A stretch of 5,652 nt of DNA from Oscillospiraceae bacterium (GCA_902767395.1 CACXHI010000201.1:1-5652), one strand, 5' to 3'; positions 1 through 5,652 are shown, counted from the stretch's first letter. Notes: generated from the sequence alone by a model not told the origin. Numbers and translations: made by a program.

Positions 1-849
1 CTGGACGCCCATCTGGACGAGGTGGGTCTGATTGTAACAGATCACGAAAACGGGTTTTTGAAATTTGCGGACGTTGGCGTAGATCCCCGCCTGCTGCCCG
101 GCCTGCGGGTCAAGGTCTGTACCGAGCCGCCGCTGCGCGGTATCATCAGTTGTCTGCCGCCCCATGTGACGAAGCCCGAGGAGCGGGACAAGGCATTTTC
201 AATGGAGGAGCTTCGCATCGACTGCGGACTTGGCGCTGAGGAGGCGATCCGCCGCGTCCCTGTCGGGACGCGCGTGGTCTATGATACCAAGCCCTTCCGC
301 ATGGGCGAAAAGGCGATCTGCGCCAAAAGCATGGACGACCGTGCCTGCTTTGTGATCCTCTGCCGGGTGATGGAGCTGCTGAAGGATGAAACGCTGCCGG
401 TCAACCTCTGTGTGTTGGGTTCTGTGCAGGAGGAATTCTCCGGTCTTGGCGCCGTGGTTGCGGCCTACGGCATGATGCCTTCGCAGGCCATCGTGGTAGA
501 TGTCAGCTTTGCAACCGCTCCCGACACAAAGGACGACGGATGCAGAAAGCTCGGCAGCGGGCCGATGATCGGCGTCGGTCCGGTCATGAACCGCGCCATG
601 AGCCAAAAGCTCCAGAAGCTGGCGCAGGAGAAGAAAATCCCCTTCTCCCGGGAAGTGCTTCGGAGCTGGACCGGCACCAACGCGGACGGTATTCAGATGA
701 GTCGCGAGGGCGTTCCGGTCTGCTGCGTGAGCCTGCCCCTGCGCTACATGCACACCCCGGTCGAGGTGATTGATCTTCAGGATGTGGAACACTGCGCGAA
801 GCTGATTGCGGAATACATCCTGTCGTTAAAGGAGGAATCAGAATGCTGA
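1..849 (+). CDS. M42 family metallo-aminopeptidase (5'-truncated by window edge)
   Basis: This is the C-terminal part of a cytosolic, dinuclear-metal aminopeptidase of family M42 (COG1363, the TET/FrvX type, often mislabelled endoglucanase). The frame is open from base 1, so the start lies upstream. By alignment with the next gene about 60 N-terminal residues are missing, giving a full length near 340. Counting from codon 1, visible family landmarks are the first metal motif AHLDEVG (His4, Asp6), the bridging Asp in SMDDR (codon 112), the catalytic and ligand pair QEE (codons 144-145), the ligand Asp in VVDVS (codon 167), the GTNAD segment, and the final ligand His in RYMHTPVEV (codon 251). 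The usual QEEVGxRGA loop reads QEEFSGLGA here, so the Gly and Arg after QEE are changed. The last 7 bp overlap the next gene. The family is clear; the substrate is not. Confidence 0.93.
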   Translation: MDAHLDEVGLIVTDHENGFLKFADVGVDPRLLPGLRVKVCTEPPLRGIISCLPPHVTKPEERDKAFSMEELRIDCGLGAEEAIRRVPVGTRVVYDTKPFRMGEKAICAKSMDDRACFVILCRVMELLKDETLPVNLCVLGSVQEEFSGLGAVVAAYGMMPSQAIVVDVSFATAPDTKDDGCRKLGSGPMIGVGPVMNRAMSQKLQKLAQEKKIPFSREVLRSWTGTNADGIQMSREGVPVCCVSLPLRYMHTPVEVIDLQDVEHCAKLIAEYILSLKEESEC

Positions 850-1874
850 TGGAGACTCTGCGGGCACTCTGTCCGCTTTTCGGACCATCCGGCTTCGAGG
901 ACGCGGTGCGGGACTATATCAAGGAACAGGTCAAGGGCTTTGCGGACCGAATGGAGGTCACGCCGAACGGCACGCTGCTGGTGCTGAAGAAGGGGAAGGC
1001 CGCCCCCAAGCACCGGGTGATGCTGGCGGCCCACATGGACGAGGTGGCGCTGATTGTGCAGTCTGTGGATGACGACGGTTTCCTGAAATTCAAGTGCGTG
1101 GGCGGCATTGACCGCCGCGTCCTGCCGGGGAAGCCCGTGTTCGTCGGAGAGAAGCAGGTGCCCGGCGTCGTGGGTATGAAGCCCATCCACTTGACCACCG
1201 ACGAGGAGTGCGAGAAGGTTCCCGACCCGGATGATATGTACGTTGACATCGGTGCCGCCAAGCGCGAGGAGGCGGAAAAGCTGGTACAGGAGGGCGACTA
1301 TATCAGCTTTGATCCTGCGTTTTTGGAGCTGGAGAACGGTTTTGTCTGCTCCAAGGCCATTGACGACCGAATTGGCTGCGCGGTGATGCTGGAGCTGATT
1401 CAAGAGGAGCTGCCGGTGGATACTTGGTTTGCCTTCACAGTGCAGGAGGAAATCGGCAGCCGCGGCGCGTTCGGCGCGGCCTTTACGCTGGAACCGGAGA
1501 TTGCAATGGTGCTGGAGGGCACCTCCGCCGCGGACGTGCTGGGCCGTAAGAATGAGGCGCAGGTCTGCGGTGCGTTGAAGGGACCGGTGCTGTCTCTGAT
1601 GGATAAGGGCTCTGTCTATGATCGCGGGCTGTTCCGCCTGCTGCTGTCGCTGGCCGAGGAACAGGGCATTGGCTGGCAGGTGAAGACCCGTCCCGCCGGA
1701 ACCACCGACGCCGAAGCGTTTCAGCAGACCAGAAGGGGCTGCTGCGTCTGCGGCATCTCCGCCCCGGTTCGATACATCCACAGCCCGTCCTGTGTGGGCA
1801 ACGTCAAGGATTTTGAAGCCATGAAGGTGCTTGTTCGCGCTTTCTTGGAGAAGATGGAGGATTATGATGGATAA
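843..1874 (+). CDS. M42 family metallo-aminopeptidase, second paralogue
   Basis: A complete 343-residue M42 peptidase, the normal family length. It is expected to form large tetrahedral cytosolic assemblies that trim peptides from the N terminus (family knowledge). Visible landmarks are AHMDEV (His64, Asp66), the bridging Asp174 in IDDRIG, VQEEIGSRGA with Glu202/Glu203, Glu225 in VLEGTSAAD where many members have Asp, the GTTDAEAF segment near 286-293, and His313 in RYIHSP. All putative metal ligands and the general base are present, so it should be active. ATG 843 is chosen because an AAAGGAGG site (828-835) sits 7 nt upstream. ATG 849 is possible but spaced 13 nt. It overlaps the previous gene by 7 bp and the next by 8 bp, which suggests translational coupling. 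Confidence 0.94.
   Translation: MLMETLRALCPLFGPSGFEDAVRDYIKEQVKGFADRMEVTPNGTLLVLKKGKAAPKHRVMLAAHMDEVALIVQSVDDDGFLKFKCVGGIDRRVLPGKPVFVGEKQVPGVVGMKPIHLTTDEECEKVPDPDDMYVDIGAAKREEAEKLVQEGDYISFDPAFLELENGFVCSKAIDDRIGCAVMLELIQEELPVDTWFAFTVQEEIGSRGAFGAAFTLEPEIAMVLEGTSAADVLGRKNEAQVCGALKGPVLSLMDKGSVYDRGLFRLLLSLAEEQGIGWQVKTRPAGTTDAEAFQQTRRGCCVCGISAPVRYIHSPSCVGNVKDFEAMKVLVRAFLEKMEDYDG
1856..1860 (+). promoter_or_regulatory. Ribosome binding site deciding the start of the third M42 gene
   Basis: GGAGG lies inside the end of the second peptidase gene. Two adjacent ATG codons follow at 1864 and 1867. The spacing is 3 nt to the first and 6 nt to the second, so 1867 is the better start. A longer in-frame reading back to 1831 would have no comparable site and would add a segment that is out-of-frame coding sequence of the preceding gene. 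Confidence 0.6.
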
Positions 1875-2823
1875 ACTGCTGCGCAAGCTTCTTTCTCCCG
1901 TCGCGGTTTCCGGCCGCGAGACGGCTGCTTCTGACCTCCTCGCGGAGCTGGCCGCACCCTACGGCGACGTCTCCCGCGACCGCATGGGAAACCTTGTGCT
2001 ACACAAGAAGGGAACCGGCAAGCGTGTCATGGTGGCGGCGCACATGGATTCGATCGGCCTCATGGTCAATTATGTGGACGACAAGGGCTTTGCCCGCTTT
2101 GCCAATCTCGGCGGAATGCAGCTTGTTCCGATGCTCGGCCAGCGCGTCCGCTTCGAGAACGGAACGGTCGGTGTCATCTGCGCCGAACGCGGCGTTGATC
2201 TCAGAGATCTCAAGCCGGAGCACCTGTATCTTGACACGGCAGGCGAGCCGGTGGAGATTGGCGACACCGCTGCCTACTGTGCCGAGCCTGTGTTCGTGGG
2301 GAAGAAGGTGATCTCTCCCTATCTGGATAACCGTCTGGGCTGCGCGGTCTGCCTGCGGGCGCTGGAGCTCCTGCGCCAGACGAACAACGAGCTTTTCTTC
2401 GTCTTTACGGTGCAGGAGGAGGTCGGCTGCCGCGGGGTGAAACCGGCTGCCTACGCGATTCAGCCGGATCTGGCCCTTGCCGTGGATATTTGCGGCGTGC
2501 CGGACACCCCCGGCGAGAAAAAGCAGAACGCCCTGACGCTGGATGGCGGGCCGGTCGTCAAGCTGATGGACTGGTGGCACATCTCGCACCCCTCCGTCGT
2601 CTCTCTGCTGGAGCAGACGGCCGAGGCGCTTGACATCCAGACCCAGCGTTTGGTCGCGGAACGCGGCGGAACGGATGCCAGCGCCATCACTGAGAGCCGG
2701 AGCGGCGTGCCCGCCGGTTGTCTGGCAATCCCCATCCGCTACACCCATTGCCCGAATGAGCTTGGCAATCTTGAGGTTGCAGAGGCCTGTGCAAAGCTGC
2801 TTGCCGAAGCTGTCTGCCGATAG
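1867..2823 (+). CDS. M42 family metallo-aminopeptidase, third paralogue
   Basis: A 318-residue M42 peptidase, slightly short for the family. The landmarks are AHMDSIG (His59, Asp61; Ser replaces the common Glu after Asp), the bridging Asp154 in LDNRLG, VQEEVGCRG (Glu184/Glu185), Asp207 in AVDICG, the GGTDASAI segment at 267-274, and His294 in RYTHCP. All expected metal ligands and the general base are present, so activity is predicted; the peptide preference cannot be read from sequence. The start at 1867 follows GGAGG at 1856-1860, and a longer open frame to 1831 is rejected. It overlaps the second paralogue by 8 bp. Its TAG stop is built into the AGGAGG site of ispD, 11 bp upstream of the ispD start. 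It has diverged from its two neighbours outside the catalytic motifs, so this is an old duplication or a set of distinct subfamilies. Confidence 0.93.
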   Translation: MDKLLRKLLSPVAVSGRETAASDLLAELAAPYGDVSRDRMGNLVLHKKGTGKRVMVAAHMDSIGLMVNYVDDKGFARFANLGGMQLVPMLGQRVRFENGTVGVICAERGVDLRDLKPEHLYLDTAGEPVEIGDTAAYCAEPVFVGKKVISPYLDNRLGCAVCLRALELLRQTNNELFFVFTVQEEVGCRGVKPAAYAIQPDLALAVDICGVPDTPGEKKQNALTLDGGPVVKLMDWWHISHPSVVSLLEQTAEALDIQTQRLVAERGGTDASAITESRSGVPAGCLAIPIRYTHCPNELGNLEVAEACAKLLAEAVCR

Positions 2824-2834
2824 GAGGAACCGTT

Positions 2835-3563
2835 ATGGCCGTTTCCAACGTACTGCGCAAGCTGTCTGCGCGCGGCGCGAAATGTGCCGCTGTCATTGTT
2901 GCCGCCGGCAACGCCACCCGGATGAAGGGGACCGATAAGATTATGGCGGAGCTCTGCGGCGAGCCGCTGATCGTTCACACCCTGCGCGCCTTTGAGCAGA
3001 GCGAGGACGTGCAGGAGATTATCCTCGTGACCCGCGAGGAGCTGTTGCAGCCGTTGAGTGAGCTGTGCGTCGCCAAAAAGCTCTCCAAGGTCAAGAAGCT
3101 CTGCAAGGGCGGGGAGACGCGAGCTGCCTCGGTGCAGGCAGGACTGGATCAGGTTTCCAAGGACTGTGACCTTGTTGCGATTCACGACGGAGCGCGCCCG
3201 CTGGTGTCCGGTGTCGTGATCCACGACGCGATTCGCAAGGCGGCAAAATTCCATGCCGCCGCGCCGGCCATTCCGGTCAAGGATACGGTCAAGGTGGTGC
3301 ATGGCGGCGTCGTGGAGTCCACGCCTGACCGCAGCGCGCTGTACGCGGTGCAGACGCCGCAGGTCTTCACTCTGTCCCTCTACCGTGCGGCACTGGAAAA
3401 GGCCATTGCGGGGAAAAAAGAGTTGACCGATGATTGCTCCGCCGCCGAGCAGTACGGCATGAACGTCGTGATTACCGAGGGGAGCGACGTAAATTTGAAG
3501 GTCACGACCCCTACGGATTTGATTCTGGCGGAGGCCATTCTAAGTCGGAGGACAACAATATGA
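2835..3563 (+). CDS. ispD: 2-C-methyl-D-erythritol 4-phosphate cytidylyltransferase
   Basis: IspD joins MEP and CTP to give CDP-methylerythritol and pyrophosphate, the third step of the MEP isoprenoid route, in the cytosol. The protein is 242 residues, the usual size. The nucleotide-binding loop reads AAGNATRM (23-30), a variant of the more common AAGxGxRM, followed by Lys35 in TDKIM. GGETR (92-96), HDGARP (117-122), PDRSALYAVQTPQ with Arg166, TDD (198-200) and NLKVTTPTD with Lys222 are all in their family places, so the active site looks complete. About 15 residues precede the first strand, a modest N-terminal extension. The start is supported by AGGAGG (2822-2827) at 7 nt, which contains the stop codon of the preceding peptidase gene. 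It overlaps ispF by 4 bp (ATGA). Confidence 0.95.
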   Translation: MAVSNVLRKLSARGAKCAAVIVAAGNATRMKGTDKIMAELCGEPLIVHTLRAFEQSEDVQEIILVTREELLQPLSELCVAKKLSKVKKLCKGGETRAASVQAGLDQVSKDCDLVAIHDGARPLVSGVVIHDAIRKAAKFHAAAPAIPVKDTVKVVHGGVVESTPDRSALYAVQTPQVFTLSLYRAALEKAIAGKKELTDDCSAAEQYGMNVVITEGSDVNLKVTTPTDLILAEAILSRRTTI

Positions 3564-4030
3564 GAATTGGACACGGGTATGACGTTCACCGCCTTGTCCC
3601 CGGACGGGCGTTGATTCTCGGTGGGGTGCGGATCGACTATCCGCTGGGACTGGACGGGCATTCCGACGCCGACGTGCTGACCCATGCGGTGATGGACGCC
3701 CTTCTGGGCGCTGCAGGCTTGGGCGACATTGGAAGGCACTTCCCGGATTCCGACCCTGCGTACAAGGGCATTGACAGCCAAAAGCTGCTGGCGCACGTCC
3801 GCGACCTGCTTGCGGCGCACAACCTTTGCGTCGGAAATATCGACGTGACGGTGATTGCGCAGGCGCCGAAGCTTGCGCCCCACCTCGCCGCCATGCAGCA
3901 GACGCTCGCCCAAACGCTCGGCGTTGCAAAGGCGTGCATCAATATCAAGGCGACCACGGAGGAGCATCTCGGCTTTACCGGCCGGGGAGAGGGCATTGCC
4001 TGTCACGCAGTCTGCCTCCTGGAGTCTTGA
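3560..4030 (+). CDS. ispF: 2-C-methyl-D-erythritol 2,4-cyclodiphosphate synthase
   Basis: IspF cyclises CDP-ME 2-phosphate to MEcPP with release of CMP, the fifth step of the MEP pathway. It is normally a homotrimer with Zn2+ and a second divalent ion between subunits. At 156 residues it is full length. The N-terminal MRIGHGYDVH carries zinc ligands Asp8 and His10, and His42 is the third. HSDADV (34-39), DIGRHFPDSDPAYKG (56-70) and the C-terminal ATTEEHLGFTGRGEG (131-145) are canonical. ATG 3560 is chosen because the family motif begins directly there, it overlaps the ispD stop as ATGA, and GGAGG (3547-3551) lies 8 nt upstream. A longer open frame upstream only shadows ispD. In some bacteria IspD and IspF are fused; here they are separate but coupled. 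Confidence 0.97.
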   Translation: MRIGHGYDVHRLVPGRALILGGVRIDYPLGLDGHSDADVLTHAVMDALLGAAGLGDIGRHFPDSDPAYKGIDSQKLLAHVRDLLAAHNLCVGNIDVTVIAQAPKLAPHLAAMQQTLAQTLGVAKACINIKATTEEHLGFTGRGEGIACHAVCLLES

Positions 4031-4079
4031 CCGGAGATGACCGTGACAAAATAAATTTCAATTTTTTCAAAAATAATGC

Positions 4080-4108
4080 TTGCATTTCTCAGCACTCTGT
4101 GCTATAAT
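4080..4108 (+). promoter_or_regulatory. Sigma-A-type promoter of the tRNA-Ala gene
   Basis: A perfect TATAAT (4103-4108) lies 17 nt downstream of TTGCAT (4080-4085), a weak -35. Upstream sequence from 4048 is A/T-rich and may act as an UP-like element. Initiation is expected near 4115, about 33 nt before the mature tRNA. A short inverted repeat (AGCAC, 3-nt gap, GTGCT; 4091-4103) fills much of the spacer. No strong terminator separates ispF from this promoter, so some operon read-through into the tRNA is possible. Confidence 0.75.
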
Positions 4109-4120
4109 ACTCGTGATGTG

Positions 4121-4139
4121 AGGGAAACGCCTGTTTCCT
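4121..4139 (+). other. Hairpin in the tRNA-Ala 5' leader
   Basis: GGAAAC (4123-4128) pairs perfectly with GTTTCC (4133-4138) around a GCCT tetraloop, extendable by one G-T pair. It would form in the precursor tRNA 9 nt before the mature 5' end, where RNase P cuts. It has no T-tract, so it is not a terminator. Any function is unproven. Confidence 0.4.
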
Positions 4140-4147
4140 GTCAATAT

Positions 4148-4223
<76 letters not shown>

Positions 4224-4230
4224 ACGAAAA

Positions 4231-4270
4231 GTCTCAAAATCGCTTGATTTTGGGGCTTTTTCTTTGCTTT
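4231..4270 (+). terminator. Intrinsic terminator after tRNA-Ala, probably bidirectional
   Basis: An 11-bp stem (4231-4241 with 4246-4256, three G-T pairs on this strand) closes a GCTT loop and is followed by TTTTTC and further T-rich sequence. Four A residues (4227-4230) precede it, so on the minus strand the same stem is followed by TTTT and could end integrase transcripts running leftward. It starts 7 nt after the tRNA CCA. Confidence 0.85.
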
Positions 4271-4281
4271 TCTCACGTTTG

Positions 4282-4318
4282 TGGTGGAGCTCTGTTGCCG
4301 TTCAAGCGCTCTCCCAGC
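4282..4318 (-). repeat. Inverted, internally deleted copy of tRNA-Ala sequence
   Basis: Positions 4297-4318 are the reverse complement of tRNA positions 4162-4183 (D loop to anticodon) with one mismatch in 22 nt, including an 18-nt perfect run. Positions 4282-4289 are the reverse complement of the tRNA CCA end (4216-4223). The two matches are in the correct order but separated by 7 nt rather than 32, so the T-arm region is missing. Read on the minus strand this is a tRNA-Ala-like fragment in the 3' untranslated region of the integrase gene. It cannot fold as a tRNA. It may be an attachment-site relic or an integrase-binding region. Confidence 0.8.
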
Positions 4319-4322
4319 GCGG

Positions 4323-4346
4323 TTTCTAACACTTTTTCTAACACTT
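4323..4346. repeat. Two perfect tandem 12-bp repeats, candidate integrase arm sites
   Basis: TTTCTAACACTT occurs twice head to tail (4323-4334 and 4335-4346) with no mismatch, just outside the 3' end of the integrase gene and next to the inverted tRNA fragment. Integrases of the lambda and Tn916 type bind short direct repeats near the element ends through an N-terminal arm-binding domain, and this integrase has such an N-terminal region. The arm-site role is inferred from position and repeat size; the repeat itself is directly visible. Confidence 0.7.
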
Positions 4347-4379
4347 ATCTATCAGAAAACCTTGGGCTATTCACTGTGT

Positions 4380-5543
4380 TCACCCAGCTAATGCTTCTGC
4401 CATGGACATTTTTCTCTTCGCATCCAGGTGCCCGTAGATGTTTGCGGTGGTCTTGATGTCGCTGTGACCCAGCCATTCCTGCACGTCCTTGAGGGAAAAG
4501 CCCATGTTCAGCAGGTTGCTGGCAGCGCTGTGGCGCAGCTCGTGGAAACGAATCTTCGGCATGCCTGCCGCCTTGAGGAGCTTCGGGAACTTGTCCGATA
4601 CATAGTCCGGCGAGAAGGGCCTGCCGTCCGGCCAACGGAACACATAGTCGCAGTCGTGATATTCCTTGCCGAAGAATTTCTTGTCCTGCTCCTGATGGGC
4701 CCTTAGCTCCAACAGGAGCTGCTTGATATCCGGCGTCATGGGGAAGGATCTGCGGCTGGATGTATTCTTCGTCTTGTCCTTGGCGACCACGGTGGTAACC
4801 TTCGACACGGTGCGGCGAATCGTGATGGTCTCCGCCTCAAAATTGACGCAGTCCCAGCACAGACCCAGAGCCTCGCTTCGTCGCAGTCCATAGAGAGCGG
4901 TCAGGCGAATCAGCGGATATAGCGGTTCATTCTTGATCTTTTCCAAAAGCTCATCGATCTGAGATTTGGTATAGAATTTCGCCTCATACCGCTGGCAAGC
5001 CGGGAGTTTCACAAACTGACAAGGATTGCTTGGAATCATCCCCTCCGAAACACAGAATTGAAGTGTTTGATTCACAATGTTCTTGATTAGTTTCAGACTC
5101 CGCGGGGCAAGCCCACCCTTGCCGTTCAGCTTTCCATTTTTGGCTTTTTCGTTGATGAATTCCTGTAGGTTGTCCTTTGTGATTTCGCAGGGACGTAATC
5201 CTTTTTCCTTGAAATACGGATACACATGGTTTTTCATCAACGTGTCATAGCCCTGCTTCGTGACCTCATCAATCGGATGCTCAAAGTTTGAGATCTTGTC
5301 GTCATACCAAAGTCGGATGGCGTCTATAAAGGGCATGAGCGACCAATTTGCTTCCTGCTCAGCCCGTGCTTCTTCGGCTTGTTCGTATTCCTTGATGGTA
5401 TCGCGGAGCAGCTTTGGCGCACGGGTTTTATTGCCCTTGGCAGCAAGCTCAGTGGCAATCCACTTGGGTTTTCGTTTTCCGTTCTCGTAAGTGTTCAGAA
5501 CGAGATAATACTTGTTGTTTTTAATTTGCAGGCTTCCTGTCAT
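4380..5543 (-). CDS. Tyrosine-type site-specific integrase
   Basis: A complete 387-residue phage/ICE-type integrase, expected to recombine the element's attP with a chromosomal attB. Residues about 1-65 form a small basic domain of the arm-DNA-binding (AP2-like) kind ending in a charged helical linker. About 70-175 is the SAM-like core-binding domain and about 190-380 the catalytic domain. The catalytic set is complete: Arg221 in YGLRRSEAL, a beta-hairpin Lys near 257, His334 and Arg337 in FHELRHS, His360 in WLGHSD, and the nucleophile Tyr370 in ANIYGH. ATG 5543 is preceded by AAAGGAG (5549-5555) at 5 nt. The gene faces the tRNA-Ala, its presumed target. It is less GC-rich than the operon to the left and is intact, so the element may still be mobile. 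Whether it belongs to a phage or a conjugative element cannot be told here. Confidence 0.96.
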   Translation of the reverse strand: MTGSLQIKNNKYYLVLNTYENGKRKPKWIATELAAKGNKTRAPKLLRDTIKEYEQAEEARAEQEANWSLMPFIDAIRLWYDDKISNFEHPIDEVTKQGYDTLMKNHVYPYFKEKGLRPCEITKDNLQEFINEKAKNGKLNGKGGLAPRSLKLIKNIVNQTLQFCVSEGMIPSNPCQFVKLPACQRYEAKFYTKSQIDELLEKIKNEPLYPLIRLTALYGLRRSEALGLCWDCVNFEAETITIRRTVSKVTTVVAKDKTKNTSSRRSFPMTPDIKQLLLELRAHQEQDKKFFGKEYHDCDYVFRWPDGRPFSPDYVSDKFPKLLKAAGMPKIRFHELRHSAASNLLNMGFSLKDVQEWLGHSDIKTTANIYGHLDAKRKMSMAEALAG

Positions 5544-5566
5544 ATTAACTCCTTTCAGTTGACAGG
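5536..5566 (-). promoter_or_regulatory. Inverted repeat flanking the integrase ribosome binding site
   Basis: CCTGTCA at 5536-5542 and TGACAGG at 5560-5566 are perfect 7-bp inverted repeats. In the integrase mRNA they could pair, leaving the AAAGGAG site (5549-5555) in a 17-nt loop and pairing the UG of the start codon. This could lower translation initiation. It could equally be a protein-binding site on DNA. The repeat is visible; both roles are inferred. Confidence 0.4.
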
Positions 5567-5570
5567 TACT

Positions 5571-5615
5571 AAAAAGCCTGCTGTTGCAGGTAAATTATAC
5601 CATGCGACAGCAGGC
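5571..5615 (-). terminator. Terminator-like inverted repeat upstream of the integrase
   Basis: The arms 5576-5586 and 5605-5615 pair over 11 bp (one G-T pair) around an 18-nt loop that has its own short GGTA/TACC stem. On the minus strand the structure is followed by TTTTT (complement of 5571-5575). A leftward transcript entering from the element would form it and could stop before the integrase. Nested in it is a smaller stem (5577-5581 with 5586-5590) that uses the same arm, giving two mutually exclusive folds. The alternative is an operator palindrome. Confidence 0.5.
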
Positions 5616-5622
5616 GATTCAA
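5594..5622 (-). promoter_or_regulatory. Probable integrase promoter
   Basis: Read on the minus strand, TTGAAT (5617-5622) and TATAAT (5594-5599) are 17 nt apart, and TG at the right place before TATAAT makes an extended -10. Initiation is expected near 5587, about 44 nt before the integrase start codon. One arm of the surrounding inverted repeat is in the spacer and the other covers the start of the transcript. This would suit a repressor or autoregulation by integrase or an excisionase. Confidence 0.65.
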
Positions 5623-5652
5623 GTACGGATTTCAGTTCATATTTGTGCCGGC

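Larger units (their letters stand above)
4224..5652. mobile_element. Integrase end of a tRNA-Ala-associated integrated element (continues past the right edge)
   Basis: A complete tyrosine integrase lies 156 bp downstream of an intact tRNA gene with its 3' end toward the tRNA. Candidate arm-site repeats lie between them, and base composition drops relative to the left-hand operon. This is the standard layout at one end of prophages, ICEs and islands that use a tRNA 3' region as attB. The exact junction is unknown; the crossover may lie within the tRNA (about 4174-4223), which the element would restore. No cargo, excisionase or second att site is inside the window, so the element type cannot be named. 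Confidence 0.6.

Noticed and set aside
1831..1866. Upstream extension of the third M42 gene
   Set aside because: The extra 12 codons lie wholly within the preceding gene in another frame, and the ribosome binding site at 1856-1860 points to 1867.
777..1886. Long minus-strand open frame (369 codons) opposite the second M42 gene
   Set aside because: Its His- and Gln-rich, low-complexity translation is typical of the antisense of a GC-rich gene; the plus-strand frame carries all M42 motifs.
1999..2748. Minus-strand open frame opposite the third M42 gene
   Set aside because: It shadows a clearly recognised plus-strand peptidase and has no recognisable motif.
4031..4079. Possible terminator after ispF
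   Set aside because: Only weak A/T pairing around 4059-4075 and a 3-bp CGG/CCG stem are visible; no stable stem with a T-run.
4135..4143. TTCCTGTCA shared by the tRNA leader and the integrase start (5534-5542) as a possible att repeat
   Set aside because: Nine matching bases over this length could be chance, and one copy lies inside the integrase gene start rather than at an element end.
5544..5652. Possible excisionase or other gene upstream of the integrase
   Set aside because: Minus-strand frames are open for short distances only and show no start with a ribosome binding site or motif; the end of another gene may lie near 5632 but cannot be supported.

Overview
The window looks like a chromosomal segment of an anaerobic, GC-rich Firmicute, most plausibly a Clostridia / Oscillospiraceae-type gut bacterium. 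That placement is an inference from gene content, AGGAGG-type ribosome binding sites on nearly every gene, and the style of the integrase. No rRNA or other marker is present to confirm it.

Positions 1-4030 are one tightly packed plus-strand operon. It holds three consecutive, mutually diverged M42-family metallo-aminopeptidase genes, the first cut by the window edge, then ispD and ispF of the non-mevalonate (MEP) isoprenoid pathway. Neighbours overlap by 7, 8 and 4 bp or are separated by 11 bp, so translational coupling is likely. The three peptidases probably act late in cytosolic peptide breakdown. IspD and IspF carry out steps 3 and 5 of the MEP pathway (CDP-methylerythritol formation and cyclisation to MEcPP). 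No functional link between the two groups is evident beyond co-transcription.

Positions 4031-4270 hold a stand-alone transcription unit: a sigma-A-type promoter, a short leader with a hairpin, an intact tRNA-Ala(GGC) with encoded CCA, and an intrinsic terminator that also reads as a terminator on the minus strand.

Positions 4271-5652 appear to be the end of an integrated mobile element (prophage, ICE or other genomic island). A complete tyrosine integrase on the minus strand has its 3' end toward the tRNA, the usual arrangement for tRNA-targeted elements. The rest of the element should lie to the right of the window. Between tRNA and integrase lie a perfect 12-bp tandem repeat (candidate integrase arm sites) and an inverted, internally deleted copy of tRNA-Ala sequence (22 nt with one mismatch, plus the CCA end). 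Upstream of the integrase a promoter is nested inside a terminator-like inverted repeat, and a second inverted repeat flanks the integrase ribosome binding site. The integrase region is visibly less GC-rich than the operon, consistent with horizontal acquisition.

I see no clearly new system. The most interesting part is the non-coding architecture around the tRNA/integrase junction.
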